Below are positions 23,574-35,125 of a stretch of 64,000 nucleotides of DNA, piece after piece. Every line of letters begins with the position of its first letter. Position 1 is the stretch's first letter. Origin of the DNA: Cladorhizidae sp. MBARI D1340-BT2 (lineage: Eukaryota > Porifera > Demospongiae > Poecilosclerida > Cladorhizidae); the NCBI GenBank assembly GCA_028752905.1, contig JAQNBH010000006.1:25223811-25287810 (forward strand), written 5' to 3'. The notes below the pieces were generated by a model, which was given only the letters and a program-made list of their open reading frames with translations, was not told where the DNA came from and searched no databases. The position numbers and the translations under genes were made by a program.

Positions 23574-23870
23574 CTAGGGCTAGAGCTTGGGCTAGTATAG
23601 AAGGCCAGCCACAAATATATCAGTCGGATGCCTAGCCCTATTTCTAGCTCTAGCCTTAGCGTTAACTCTAGACCAAGCCTTAGCCTTAACTCTAATCCAA
23701 GCCTTAGCCTTAACTCTAGTCCAATCGTTAGCCTTAACTCTAGTCCAAGCCTTAGCCTTAACTCTAGTCCAAGCCTTAGCCTTAACTCGAGTCCAAGCCT
23801 TAGCCTTAACTCTAGTCCAAGCCTTAGCCTTAACTCTAGTCCAAGCCTTAGCTCTAGTCACATCACTCTA
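23574..23870. repeat. 24 bp minisatellite (ctagtccaagccttagccttaact), about 8-9 copies
   Basis: Because the unit is a multiple of three, both strands stay open (8-residue protein repeats such as AWTRVKAK on the minus strand). I regard these as repeat artefacts. The left end holds inverted GGGCTAG / CTAGCCC words. Confidence 0.85.
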
Positions 23871-25322
23871 ATCTATGTTAAGTGTGAATTGGTGTTGATT
23901 GAACCTCACACTCCTTGGGTTGTTAGGGTCACATTCATAGTCTTTCTAAAGGCTGGTTCACAATATGACGTGAACTATCCTGAAATATTACTAGAATACC
24001 CTGAGATATTTTTAACAAGTACAATAGCCAGGTTAAGAAGGCAAGCAGTCTCTGCGACATAACAAGACACAGTGTATGGCAAACCAATGAAATTTCAGTT
24101 ACCACTTAATATCAAGTAATTTCGCATACAAATAATGGCAAACTGAATAGAGAACTCTTGATTAGTGGCACAAGAAGCTTGACTACAAAAATTACTCCCC
24201 TGATAAATTGTACAAACTGTACATAATGAAAAGTACAATTAGAGTATCTCTATTTCTTAGTAACTTACTAAATATATGCACATCTCTGCTCTGAAGATGA
24301 AATTATAAAATAATATTAAAAAAGGATAAATATCAAATGCTTGTGTATACTCTAACTTCAGCTGATACCTGACATTGAGAAGTTCCTTTTTGGCTTTCTG
24401 TGTTGTCAAGACGACCTACCGTTTCAAAGACACAGTATCAAAGTAAGTTTATAACATGAGCATATTAGAAGTCAAGCAAATGTTGTTTATTGGGTGTAGA
24501 GTAGCATGCCCTATCTGGTTTGATTCGTATTTCTAAAAGTCGGATGGCAAACTCATAAAGCTCATATCTCAACAGGATTCAAGGCTTGCTAGGAGTCTTT
24601 TTTGAACCCAAGCAGCAGATGCTGTTTTAGGACTAAACTGGTTACACATAACAAGTGCCCATTGGAAAGTTGACAACTTTGACATTTCAGTAATCCTGAG
24701 AACAAGAACAACTAGCTAAAGCACATGCAGCAGCTTCACATGCAAAATTTTCCTTCAAATTTATTGCAGATTAGCAATGTGCATGTGAATAACATGAGTG
24801 GGCATCATTTGGAATAACCAGCTTCATGATGAAAGCACCCACAATACAAACTCTGGCGTTTTAATTGCCCATGGGCTTGCAGTATATAATTACAGTAATA
24901 TAAGTTGTTTGAACATATATGTAAGCTTTAAGCACGATTCTCTAAGATATAATTTTATGCAAATATTTTTATGAATGCTAAAAATGATTTTTTACCCCAG
25001 TTCCAAATGAGTAGCATACTCACAATGAAAATGAACAGACAGGTCAATAGGCAACATATAAAAAAGACGTTAGTCATAACTATGCACTTGAAACAAGTCT
25101 TTCCTCAGATGTTACTTATGAAAAGCAGCATAATAGGACACAGACCCTCCCCAGTGATCATGACTCTTCAAAATTGAATGATGATACATAATTCATAATC
25201 TGCCTACCAAGTTTGGTAATGATCCTCCGAGAGCAGTCATACATACAAATGCACAAACAGACATGAGTACAAACAAAACCCTGCCATGCATGCTTGTGGC
25301 CAACACCTCCCACATATCCATG
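23871..25322. other. Spacer, no gene recognised
   Basis: AT-rich, no coding motif seen on either strand. It may contain the 3' untranslated region of the coiled-coil gene that ends at 25323. Confidence 0.5.
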
Positions 25323-25849
25323 TTATGCACATACAGAAATAAATGTCTGGACACCATGCCTTATATAGTATGATTGCTTAACATATCTTGATTCATAGTG
25401 AATCAAGTCTTTCTTCAGATCAGTGATAGTGTGAGAGTTCTCCGAAACTAGCTCCTTCAGATCAACGACATTTTGAGAGCTCTCTGAAAGTTCTTCCTTC
25501 AGATCAATGACACTTTGAGAGCTCTCTGAAAGTTGCTTCTTCAGATCAACGATACTTTGAGAGTTCTCGGAAAGTTGCTCCTTCAGATCAATGACACTTT
25601 GAGAGCTCTCTGAAAGTTCTTCCTTCAGATCAATGACACTTTGAGAGCTCTCTGAAAGTTCTTCCTTCAGATCAACGACACTTTGAGAGCTCTCTGAAAG
25701 TTGCTTCTTCAGATCAACGACTCTTTGAGAGCTCTCCAACTCCACTATTGAAAAACTGGGATTAAACTGGTTATTTGATCATCAGTATGAAGCTTACCTT
25801 CGAGTCGCTTTCGGTTTTCAGTAGCATGGTCACGGTTACGTTGCTCTGC
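25323..25849 (-). CDS. Coiled-coil protein with 14-residue repeats, last two exons
   Basis: Unknown function. The last exon (25744-25323) encodes about eight repeats of 14 residues of the type SSQSVIDLKEELSE, ending DLIHYESRYVKQSYYIRHG and a stop at 25323. Fourteen residues are two heptads, and the Val/Ile-x-x-Leu spacing predicts a long coiled coil. An upstream 52 bp exon (25849-25798) encodes AEQRNRDHATENRKRLE; its donor GTAAGC and the acceptor CAATAG join it in frame, with a codon split after the first base. No stop interrupts either exon, unlike most coding sequence here, so it may be a live host gene or its 3' end. Earlier exons are not clear: a candidate is near 26140-26240 (NLERSVDDLPRLLEK, followed by a stop), and a possible 12 bp microexon lies near 25986. 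The 42 bp repeats are very similar to one another at the DNA level, so copy number may vary. Confidence 0.6.
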
Positions 25850-27659
25850 CTATATCAAGTCCTATATCACAAAAAGTGTGTCTTTTGGTTATTGTATACA
25901 TCTATAATCAGTGAGTTGACAGTTACATCATAAAAAATATCCATACACTCTGCACACATGTTGTTAAATGGAGCTGCTTACTATCAGTGACTCCTGGAAA
26001 AGAAGTACTTAATTATAAAAACTAATTGTATACAAGTGAAGAGTTAAAGAAATACTTAAGGGAGAGGAGCAGCAGAAATAGATATCGTAAAAAAAGGTAT
26101 TAGGTTGTACAGTTCATGAAATTATTTCTCTCTAACTGTTTTATCTTTTACATCCTGTTCTGCATACTGAGTTTATTTTTCCAACAACCTTGGTAAGTCA
26201 TCTACAGATCGTTCTAGATTTTGGGATCCTTTAGCTATAGTAGAGTAACTTCTTTGCAGTTGCATTTGTGATGGCTAGGCATTTGTAAAAGCTAGCTGTT
26301 CCATGCACACAAAAATAAGCTGGTTCCTACATATTTGGAGCTGGTTAGGGACCTGCTGTCCACACTGGCATAAGAATTGTTCCCTGGTAAGCCACGATAG
26401 TGGACTCACACATGTTTGTTCATATGCCAATCAGGCGCTACTGTTTTTGCTGTCTTGAACATGTCAGGAGAGAACAGTAAAGTTGAGCAGTAGCATCTAG
26501 ATAAGCTGATGAGATGCCACGAGGTAGCATATACACATAGCCAAGTATACTGCTGAGACCACAGCTTTTTATGCTAGAATTGTTTGTTACACAGACTTTC
26601 TCGACAATCAACTTAAATTTACCCACTCAACATTCTGGCAAATGCTCTAGCCTTCATCAGGAACAATGAGATGATAAGACTCATACGAATCTTAGCATCT
26701 TATTATTCCTGATTGAGGTTAGAGTATCTAGCAGGAATGTCAAATGAGCAAATTTAAGTTAATAATCGAGAAATTTATATCTACAATGTCAACTGAGAAT
26801 ACTTTGAAAGCTACAATAGTTTTCGATTAAATTGATCATAGATTGATATCTATACTGAATAGAATTTGAATTAGTTCTGAGACCATTCCAGTTGCAAGAT
26901 ATGGTCCTCCTCACTTCTCTCTATGCAACCAGTTATTTTGTAAATTAATGTCACAGTTGACATTTCACTGTAAACCTTATCGTCTCTCATCAGATGAAAA
27001 AGGGGATTGTTTGAGAGAAGCATTTTTGCTGAACAACAATACACAAATTCCAAAATGAATGTTTGTAAATATTGTTGACCAATGCTGAGGAGAGTTGTCT
27101 AGAAACAAATCTCACCAATGATTAACTTTCATACAGAAAGTTAATATATAAATAAAACATGGATGAACACAATGTAATAGTACAAAATACTACCAGTAAT
27201 ATCTATATCTCTATGGATAATCAATAGGCTCTTTATGTGCATCTCCACTCTCTGCAGGAAAGCATTAAACTGCTCCAGGAAAGTCATAGCTCGGCAACTA
27301 TTATAGCTATCAAGCAAGGTAGACTCAGAATTGATCTCTCTTCACACTGCTTTCACTGCTCTAAGATCTCAACTAAACTTGGATGTATGCATGGATTTCT
27401 TTTCCTTGATATTAACTGCTTTCACCTTCAGAATTATGCATTGCATGTCCTGAAGCTCGATCACAATCTTTCTTGCCTTGTTGACCAATTCTCCACTGTT
27501 GTTGGATGTCACTGTTATGCCAGCTCTAAACTCTGGTTGAGTTGCCTCTCATGTTTTATTTCACCAAAAGTTGTTTAGTATACATGTCGTTAACATCCAT
27601 ATGGTCGATTATGAAGTGCTGCTCTTGAAATAAATATCAGCTTATGAGCATGTGTAATA
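25850..27659. other. Region with possible minus-strand exons, none secure
   Basis: Between about 27380 and 27530 the minus strand is open for about 50 codons (ITVTSNNSGELVNKARKIV), and another open stretch ends near 27190 (AMTFLEQFNAFLQRVEMHI). They look coding in composition but I recognise no family. They might belong to the coiled-coil gene downstream. Confidence 0.3.
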
Positions 27660-27830
27660 AGCTTCAACATTAGGGTAATGTGTTTCACAGAACATTGCAG
27701 CAGGAGTTTTACTAGAATAACCAGGCCTGTTTATAGCTGCAAATGTCTGTAGCTGTCCACAGTTTCCTAACAAGTATCTTGCTGCTCTTATGTTAGTTAT
27801 GTAGCTAGCTTCCAAACATCATAACAACAA
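27660..27830 (-). pseudogene. Conserved protein block shared with the ORF at 39695-40027
   Basis: The minus strand reads AARYLLGNCGQLQ, then AAINRPGY, then A-x-MF-x-E and EA. The plus-strand ORF at 39.7-40.0 kb has the same blocks in the same order. About two thirds of roughly 45 residues agree, with silent and conservative changes, which suggests descent from a coding sequence. No start codon or longer frame is seen, and a stop comes soon after. Family not recognised. Confidence 0.45.
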
Positions 27831-28614
27831 TGGAGAAACTCTTAGGGCATGGTCAGATATGTTGAATATGTGCACAGCAATACAGGATATTTTTGGTGGG
27901 TAATTTTATTCCCAAGAGCCTCACTCTATACCTTATGGCAAGTGAGGTGATGAGAATGTAGAGCAAATATTTAACTATTGTGGCTATACTACTTTAAATT
28001 TATTCTAGTGCATGCAAACCCAAATACTTCATAGTTAGGGCAACTCAAGACTTCTCAAGTTTCAGGCATCTTCTGGGAAAGTCTAAACTTCCTTTTGGAA
28101 CTCGTCTCATAAATGCCCAGACATAAGAAAAGATCTAACTTTTTTTTCGTGAGTACCATCACAGAAAGTAACATTAATAATCTCCTGCAAATTATGAATT
28201 TTGCGTCAAAATTATTCTTCTACCATCCTTCTTTGAGTGCATGCAGCAACTTCCACTCTCTGCAATGTTTACTAACATAACACTTATTAGCTGTCTCTGT
28301 CACCAATCATGTCTCTGCCCCATATCCATGGCTACCAATCATAGACCTAGGATTGCCTCATGTGTATATGGTTAGGTATACGACCAAACAAACCAAAGTT
28401 TGGTGACAATATCATTAAACTTGCTCTGCAACCTGAGTTCTCACCAACTTTTGTGCTTACGACGGCTATGAAGTAACGTGCTTTGCACTTCAATAGGTCA
28501 ACATCTCTAGTCCAATGTGGAGGGATGTGTTATAGCATTCACTAGTCCGGCATGTTCTAGTCTAAGCAGAGAGTATGGCCAGACCTATTCAAAAGACAAA
28601 AAGAGTTTTCCTTA
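27831..28614. other. Spacer, no gene recognised
   Basis: AT-rich sequence with no motif I can support. Confidence 0.45.
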
Positions 28615-30240
28615 ATATCAATATTGAGCTCAAGATCTGTGATATTATGAAGAACTGGATAAATTTAGCTTGAGTGGCAGTGGAATGCAGTATAGGAGAG
28701 TGGATTGCCAATGATTTTATGTGGAGCTAAAAATAGCTGAAGGTCTTCCACACTGCAGTTCAGTTATCGATGATTTTCAATTATTAGAACTCCATTTGTT
28801 GGAATAATTGGGCGGCTACAATACGTATGCAGCTTAATAAAATCAGGCAGATCATTCCTGAGAAGAAACTGACCTGCCAGCATTAGCTAGAGAGCTCCAT
28901 TATAGCACCAGGATCAGAATGAGTTTCTATCAGCTTTTATGGTGGGCCTGCATTGTCCAAGCATAGAATAGGGGGAGGATTGGTGTTGGGAAGTGATCTT
29001 AATTCCAATGCCCCACGATGATGGGAGTGTGGAATATTCTTGTCAGGAGGGCAATGGTATTAAGATAAACTATATACAACAAGCATAGAAAATCCCTCAC
29101 ATCGTGGTGAAGGAACTGTTTCCATTAGTGATTGGGAAAGCTTTATGGGAAAAAATAGTGGTGGGCATAAGCAGCTAAATACTGGTGTAGCAGTGTTGTA
29201 TTGGTGGCCATCCTGATATTAGGTGGTAGAAAGGTTGTCAATGTGATGAACCTCATGAAAAGCCTGTTTTTCTTTTGCTCTAATATAATCTGCTAATTAT
29301 AAGCCAGCACATCCCTGGGAGAGAGAATAGAGCAGTGGTTAATCTGTCCCAAAATGATGTAACATATTTCTGTGCCCGGTCCCTTCAGCCATCAGAGAAC
29401 CTGATATCGTCTCACAAGAACTGTAAGTAACTCTAGTGTCTAGCTGGCCGAACTGGGCTAAAGAGAGGTGAAGAAACTTATTGATTAGGAATGGCCAAGG
29501 TTACATACTGCAGTAGTCATTAAAAATTCCAGGAATTTTAAATTGCAGGGGGGCTTCAGGCAGTTCAGCAACAGAGACTGGGTGCCGTGCAGCTTCATGT
29601 CATAGATTGCTGGGTCAGGGTTAACCATCATACCATCAAGTATACTTGTCAGCAATCTGATTTCTCTACATTGCTGATGGCAAGAAAGACCACTTGGAGC
29701 CTGCCCATCAACATCTACAATACAGTCTACAGGGAATCAAATGCTTGGAAGCATACCAAGGTTGGGAGAAATGACAGAAATTGCCATATATCTCCTGATA
29801 TTCTTATAAAGCTGAAAGGAGGTGGGGGGCCCACTCATACCATTGTACATCACTTGGGATGCATGCTGCTTTAACCTCTGTTGCTTTCCAAGATCAGGAG
29901 AAATGAAATGACAGTCTATCAGAAGCCTCTATGAACCAACATGCCACTTGTCTTGCTCAGCTATTGCAGTGGGTCATCCGTCCTGCCAGGACATCATAAG
30001 AATGACTATTACAGTCGAAGATAGACAATTTTCATCACGGAATCCAGCTCTTCATCGGGAAGAAAAAGTCAGATATCTGTCCAGTCAGGACTCTGCTTAA
30101 CCTCTGGGTAAAAAAATGCCCACTCTCTGTGTTTCGAGACAGCACATATCTGACATGTCAATGGTTAGTTGTTGCATGAAGGTCCCCAGCCAAGGCAGGG
30201 TTAGATGCATCTGGGTACTGTAGACCCAAATGCATTCAAC
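28615..30240 (-). pseudogene. Unidentified decayed coding region
   Basis: Read on the minus strand, several stretches look coding although stops and frame changes separate them: SNPALAGDLHATTNH and HVRYVLSRNTESGHFFTQRL near 30.1-30.2 kb; VDCIVDVDGQAPSGLSCHQQ near 29.7 kb; NTATPVFSCLCPPLFFPIKL near 29.2 kb; PHSHHRGALELRSLP and PPPILCLDNAGPP near 29.0 kb; LLRNDLPDFIKLHTYCSRPI and NPLSYTAFHCHSS near 28.7-28.8 kb. Spacing is roughly collinear, as expected for one old gene. The Cys and Asn-x-Ser/Thr content suggests a secreted or surface protein, but this is only an inference. I do not recognise the family. It could equally be an old transposon product. Confidence 0.35.
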
Positions 30241-31924
30241 GTATTGGGATCTACACTATAGTTCGGATAAGGGAAAACTTTGGATATATGAAAAGCAAGC
30301 AAGTCATTATAAACTTGTCGATACTGACTCGGGTGTTTCAATAATTGCTAATATCATTAGCGATTTTAGTCTGCAGGGCCATGGAATGTGAGCAGCTTAC
30401 TTCCTGAAGGAGAAGCAGCTATGTCCTCAGTAGCAGCCATGCTGTCTTATACACATATTCATTCATTTAAAGTATTTTTGTGTATATTTTATACGAGCAA
30501 TTGTTGTTGATTACTACATCCTGTACAATAACACTATTTACTAAAACGAGATGCAAGAGTTCTTTGCTTCAGGTTATCATACGCTTTGTGCACGCCAGAT
30601 GTCTCACTCTTTTAACAACCACCAGTGCTGTCTCGGAGGATTCAGAATTGCCTGCAACACTTGGTGGTCTATCTCATCATGCCAGTTTGCCCCTAGCAAA
30701 TGGTGTGCTTCTGATACTCCTTCATGTAACTTTTCATGGAACTCCACTGAGACTGGATGCCTTGGCCTCTTTTCTGAATGAAATAGAAATATAGAGTGCT
30801 TCCAAGCTGGTCGTCTTTAGCAAGGCTAATGACATGACTTGAACTCTCAACTGACTATAAATGGTGCTGCTAACTGTCGAAGTTTTGTTTGATTCTTCAT
30901 GATCTCTGTTATGGTTGCATTTCTACTGCCATACTCTTGTGAGAGTCTAGCTCAAGTGGTTCCTTAAAATATCTTGCCAAGTACAGCGAACTATGACTCA
31001 TTAGATAAAACTGAGCTCTTACTTTTGCAGGTTTAGCGAACTGATTTGACTTTCACCTGCAAATCTCTAGCCCTCCCTAATGAAATCTCCCATTGATGAT
31101 CATTACCATGCAACTGAGTTTGAATAATCCGATGTTCTGATACATGAAAGTCTACTGTGCCACAGCTTCAGCATAGGGGCAGCCACAAGTCACAAAGAAG
31201 GGCATGGAAGATTCAGTGATCTAGAAACCTGGAGCTTGCAGGAGCTTGGCATACATAGAGTACATTTATACCCTAAGAGACAGTTACTCCAGGTTGCCAG
31301 TGTCATAAAGTACCATAATTACATTTCAATATGAACTATGGGTACAATAGCTAATGATGGGGAATGGTGTGCAACAGTGATTGGTGGAAAGGAATGAAGG
31401 CAATATGTTGCTTTACTGGTTGGGCCAGATGCTGGGCCTCACAGCACCTCTAACTGTATTAGCACTTTGTTAATGAGGTGTTTGGTTTCTGATCCAGCAG
31501 CCTGGCAAGTCCTACATGGCCCTGGCAGTTGAGGCACTAGCAAGAGGTAGGTAGAGGTATAACATCAAGGAAGAAAACAAGTATTTACAGGTATATTCTG
31601 TTGATATGTTCTTTTTACTCATAACTTTCCTAATATTGCCCATTGGCATCCTTAAACTCTTAGAATGCGAAGGGAGTTACTCAGGTAATTTCCCCTGCAC
31701 GCAGACACTGTTTATTGGAATCACCTGTGTTTTTTAATTACCTGATGTTTTTATTATTTATTTTTGTTGTGTGTGGCTCGTTGAGGTGAGTGTTCATTGA
31801 TATTCAGACCATCTCCTAACTTTCTACCTAACATGAGGCTAGAAGAATCTTTAGAGATGTCAAGACAAGTGAAGCTAGACTCCAAGTAAGATTATTATGT
31901 GGATGAGCTAACCAGTTTGTTACA
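30241..31924. other. Spacer, possible extension of the decayed coding region
   Basis: An open frame on the plus strand at 30480-30794 (104 codons) and matching open patches on the minus strand (DRPPSVAGNSESSETALVVV) leave the strand undecided. Nothing else is recognisable. Confidence 0.35.
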
Positions 31925-32610
31925 TAGTGTGCTCGAAGTTAGTTTTAGCTAGAGCATTTTTTTAGCTAGCTAGCTAGTTGTATATAGGCTATCTTTTTAG
32001 GTAGCGCTCAAGGTAGCTAGCTGTAGGTCATCTTATAGCTAGCGCTCGAAGTAGACAGTTGTAGATCATATTTTTAAAGCTTAGCTAATTAGTAAAGTAA
32101 ATAATTGTCGGTCATCTTTGGATAGCAAAGTTTCTAGCTCTCGAGGTATAGTAGTTTAGGCCATCTTTATATCTAGCAAAGTAGCTAGCGCTTGAAGTGT
32201 ATAGGCAGTTTTAGCTGATCTTTATAGCTAGCAAACTAGAAGTTGGCAGTTTTAGATTATCATTATAGCTAAGCTAGCGCTTTAAGTGTCTAGGCAGTTT
32301 TAGCTGATCTTTAAATAGCTAGCAAATTAGCTAGCGCTTGAAGTTGGAAGTTATAGATGATCATTATAGCTAGCAAATTAGCTAGCGCTTGAACTGTACA
32401 GGCAGTCTTTATAGCTAGAAAATTAGCTAGCACTTGCCAAGTTGCCAGTTTTAGATGATCATTATAGCTAGGAAATTAGCTAGTGATTGAAGTTGGTAGT
32501 TTTAGATGATCATTAGAGCTAGAAAATTAGCTAGCACTTGAAGAAGGCAGTTGTAGCTGATATATATATAGCCAGCAATAGCTAGCGCTGTAGGTAGCTA
32601 GTAGACTGCC
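31925..32610. repeat. Degenerate minisatellite of about 60 bp rich in TAGCTAGC
   Basis: Around ten imperfect units contain attagctagcgcttgaagt, then a tail like ggcagttttagatgatcatt and atagctagcaa. Palindromic AGCTAGCT words make hairpins likely. Confidence 0.8.
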
Positions 32611-32829
32611 AAGCAACCATGGTATTCTATAGCCAGTGCTAGTATATTTTCAGCTCAGCTAGCTTTGGGATGATCTAGCAACAATGCATTTATATTACAT
32701 ATCCACTATAAATATTATTCATAGTCATAGTTGTTTGCATACATAGGATTGGTAAAAGTTGTGCTACTGGAAGAAAAAACAATCAAGGAAAAGTGAAGAA
32801 AGAAATTAAAAAAACACGATATGATGTGG

Positions 32830-34739
32830 ATGGTAAGCGACACAGGACTAACTTTTGTGAGGTATAGTTCAAAGCAGGTGTAATACATAAAGCTACTTTA
32901 CAAATCTTACATCTAAATGAAGTTCTGACTTCCTTTTTTGCTGCTGCACAGGTAGCAAGCACACAGGGACCTTTTGCCATTGCTATTTGGGGGAAGGTGC
33001 TCTATGAAGTGCATTCCTGTAAGTCTGGCTGGTTCAGCCACAAGATGATTGTGGGGAAGATGGACACTTCAAGCTGAGCTTCTGTCAGGCCTGCCTCCAG
33101 AAGAAATCCAACAGCAACCTTCACTAAGAAGCACTGGTGTGTTACTCTTCGGCCAGTCAAAGGTGTCCCTTTATATATTATGTATGCATTTACCAATACC
33201 AGGTTGAGGAGATGAAAAGCTGCCCGTTTCCACCATTTCTGTGTCCTATGTTGGAAGGTATAGTAACTCATCAGCTAATTGGATTTGTCAACCCCACCCA
33301 TGTGACTATTGTACTCGACAATGGCTGTTGGCTTTATGACCTCCTCCATGCCAGTTGCTGACAGCCTTGTCCTCCTCCTCTTTGCTATAGTGCTATCATC
33401 GTGGATAGTACTCAGAATGGTCACAGCTATCTTGTCCATCCATTTCAAGGCAAGGACACCATTTGTACTTATATACTTGATGTCACCCTTTTTCATTTTG
33501 TCTTTGGCCTTGATACATGCAAGTAACCCCCTCCTGTTCACCCGAACTGCACCACATGCACCAAAGCCACTACTTTTTAGGGTGAGGAACAAGTCTGGAC
33601 TTGTGTACAAATGGTGTCCTTTATTCTCCATCCCTTCCACTAGCTTCATCACCATGTCATGTGTTGTTCTGTAGCAGAGAGGCTCTCATTTCTCTGGGAA
33701 CCCCCCAAAAAAGAACAAGAACTGAAAAGGAAAAAAAGCGGGAAGGAAAAAGGGGATAATGAAGAAGAGCGGGAAGGAAGTGAAAAAACAAAGAAAAAAG
33801 TGGGGGGGAAAGACTAAGAAGTGAATTATATTTATTATATATAATATTATAGTACTTTTCTTCATGGCTATTTTGTGTGTATATATATTATACAGTTTCC
33901 TCACCAGCATAGAGCTTCCAAATGTACATATATCCACTGGAGCCTTCTGCCAGGACGTAGGCTTTCATGCTCCACTTGATAGGGATAAACCACAGCCGTC
34001 CCTTGAAGCCTATCATTGATTCATCGACTGATATTTCTCTCCCCAGCTGGTAAAAGGTTTTGAATTTGTCTAGTAAATGCTCCATAAGTGGCCGTATTTT
34101 GAACAGGGCATCATATCCTGGCCGACCCCTATGTACACCATCTCTCCATCATTTAGGTGAAAGAAGCGCGATACAAAATCGGTCTCCCGCCATGATAGAG
34201 GAGAAGCATGACGTGGTGAAGGGCCATTTCTTGCACCAATAGTCCTCAATCCGATGCTTATTATCCATGCTCATGGCAATAAAGGGCAAGAAACTTCACC
34301 ATTTCACTGACTGAGCACCTTTTCCACTCTCTGAATCTTGATCGAAGAGGTAAGTCTTTATTTCCAGCCCCATGAATTGCTCAGCATACAAATTTGTTTC
34401 GTTCACAACTCTCTTCAGGATATTGTCTTCCAGAAAAAGCTGAGCAAACTCCAAAGGCTCTTTTCCTTCCATGTCAACAGTGCACCCAGATGCCTGGCTA
34501 AAGGAGATGGAAGAAGTGGAACAAGAAGTACTGGCACCAGAACTGCTACCACTTTAGCTACACTCACCACCAAATACGCCATCACTAACACTATCAGCTA
34601 CCTCACAAACTCCAACATCCTCATCATCCTCACTATAATTCTTCACTATGAAGCCATCAAAATCATCATCACTCTCATCATCCAACATACACAGCACTTT
34701 ATCTGTATCACAATATTTAGCCATAGTTACACCCCACAA
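32830..34739 (-). pseudogene. piggyBac transposase, decayed
   Basis: Cut-and-paste transposase of the DDE_Tnp_1_7 family. The acidic N-terminus is at 34739-34554 (LDDESDDDFDGFIVKNYSED). The core follows on the same strand with EFAQLFLEDNIL, ETNLYAEQF, IEDYW, AGDRF, and the first catalytic Asp in EISVDESMIGFKGRLWF near 34030. Segment 33655-33275 has NKGHHLYTSPDLF, ALKWMDKIAVTILSTIH and YNSHMGGVD with the presumed third Asp. A frameshift near 33278 leads to RTQKWWKRAAFHLLNL, and the Cys-rich tail (FRCKICKVALC) ends near 32830. The segment that should hold the second catalytic Asp just before YTSP is missing, as are residues after LWFI. A low-complexity insertion (33690-33890) splits the core. 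In-frame stops add to the damage. It cannot be active. Confidence 0.85.
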
Positions 34740-35125
34740 TATTTAATTAAACTTGCTATCTGTTGTAATCTGATAACGCCAAACTTTACAAAGCTCTTAA
34801 CTAAATCAATAGCTCCTCTATCTAAAGAACTTTGAGTACAGCTGTAAAGCAAGCAGCTGCTCAGTACCCACTTGTAAAGGTTTGCAACTTCTGGGGACAC
34901 TGGGAATGTGATAGAAGCAACCTAGTAAATCACACAGGAGACGGTTTACAAGATAGCTGATTGATTAAAAAAAAATTGTAAAATCATCCAATTTACTTTC
35001 CCGGAAAGTAGCCCAGAGCTGTGTTGATATAATTGGTTATCTATCCAAGATCTACAAGTGTGCCAAGTAGAAGAGCCTGAGAAGCTGTCCTAGTAGGAAT
35101 AAGGCTAGTTTAAGAAGCTTATAAG
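34740..35125. other. Spacer between piggyBac and hAT remnants
   Basis: No coding motif seen. It may contain the left end of the piggyBac element, but I found no clear TTAA-flanked terminal repeat. Confidence 0.45.

Noticed and set aside
23592..24062. Open frames on both strands with 8-residue repeats (AWTRVKAK and SLSLNSSP)
   Set aside because: A 24 bp minisatellite stays open in several frames by arithmetic; no splice or start context supports a gene.
27237..27578. Plus-strand 113-codon frame as a Cys-rich protein
   Set aside because: The minus strand in the same place has the more protein-like open blocks; neither could be assigned.
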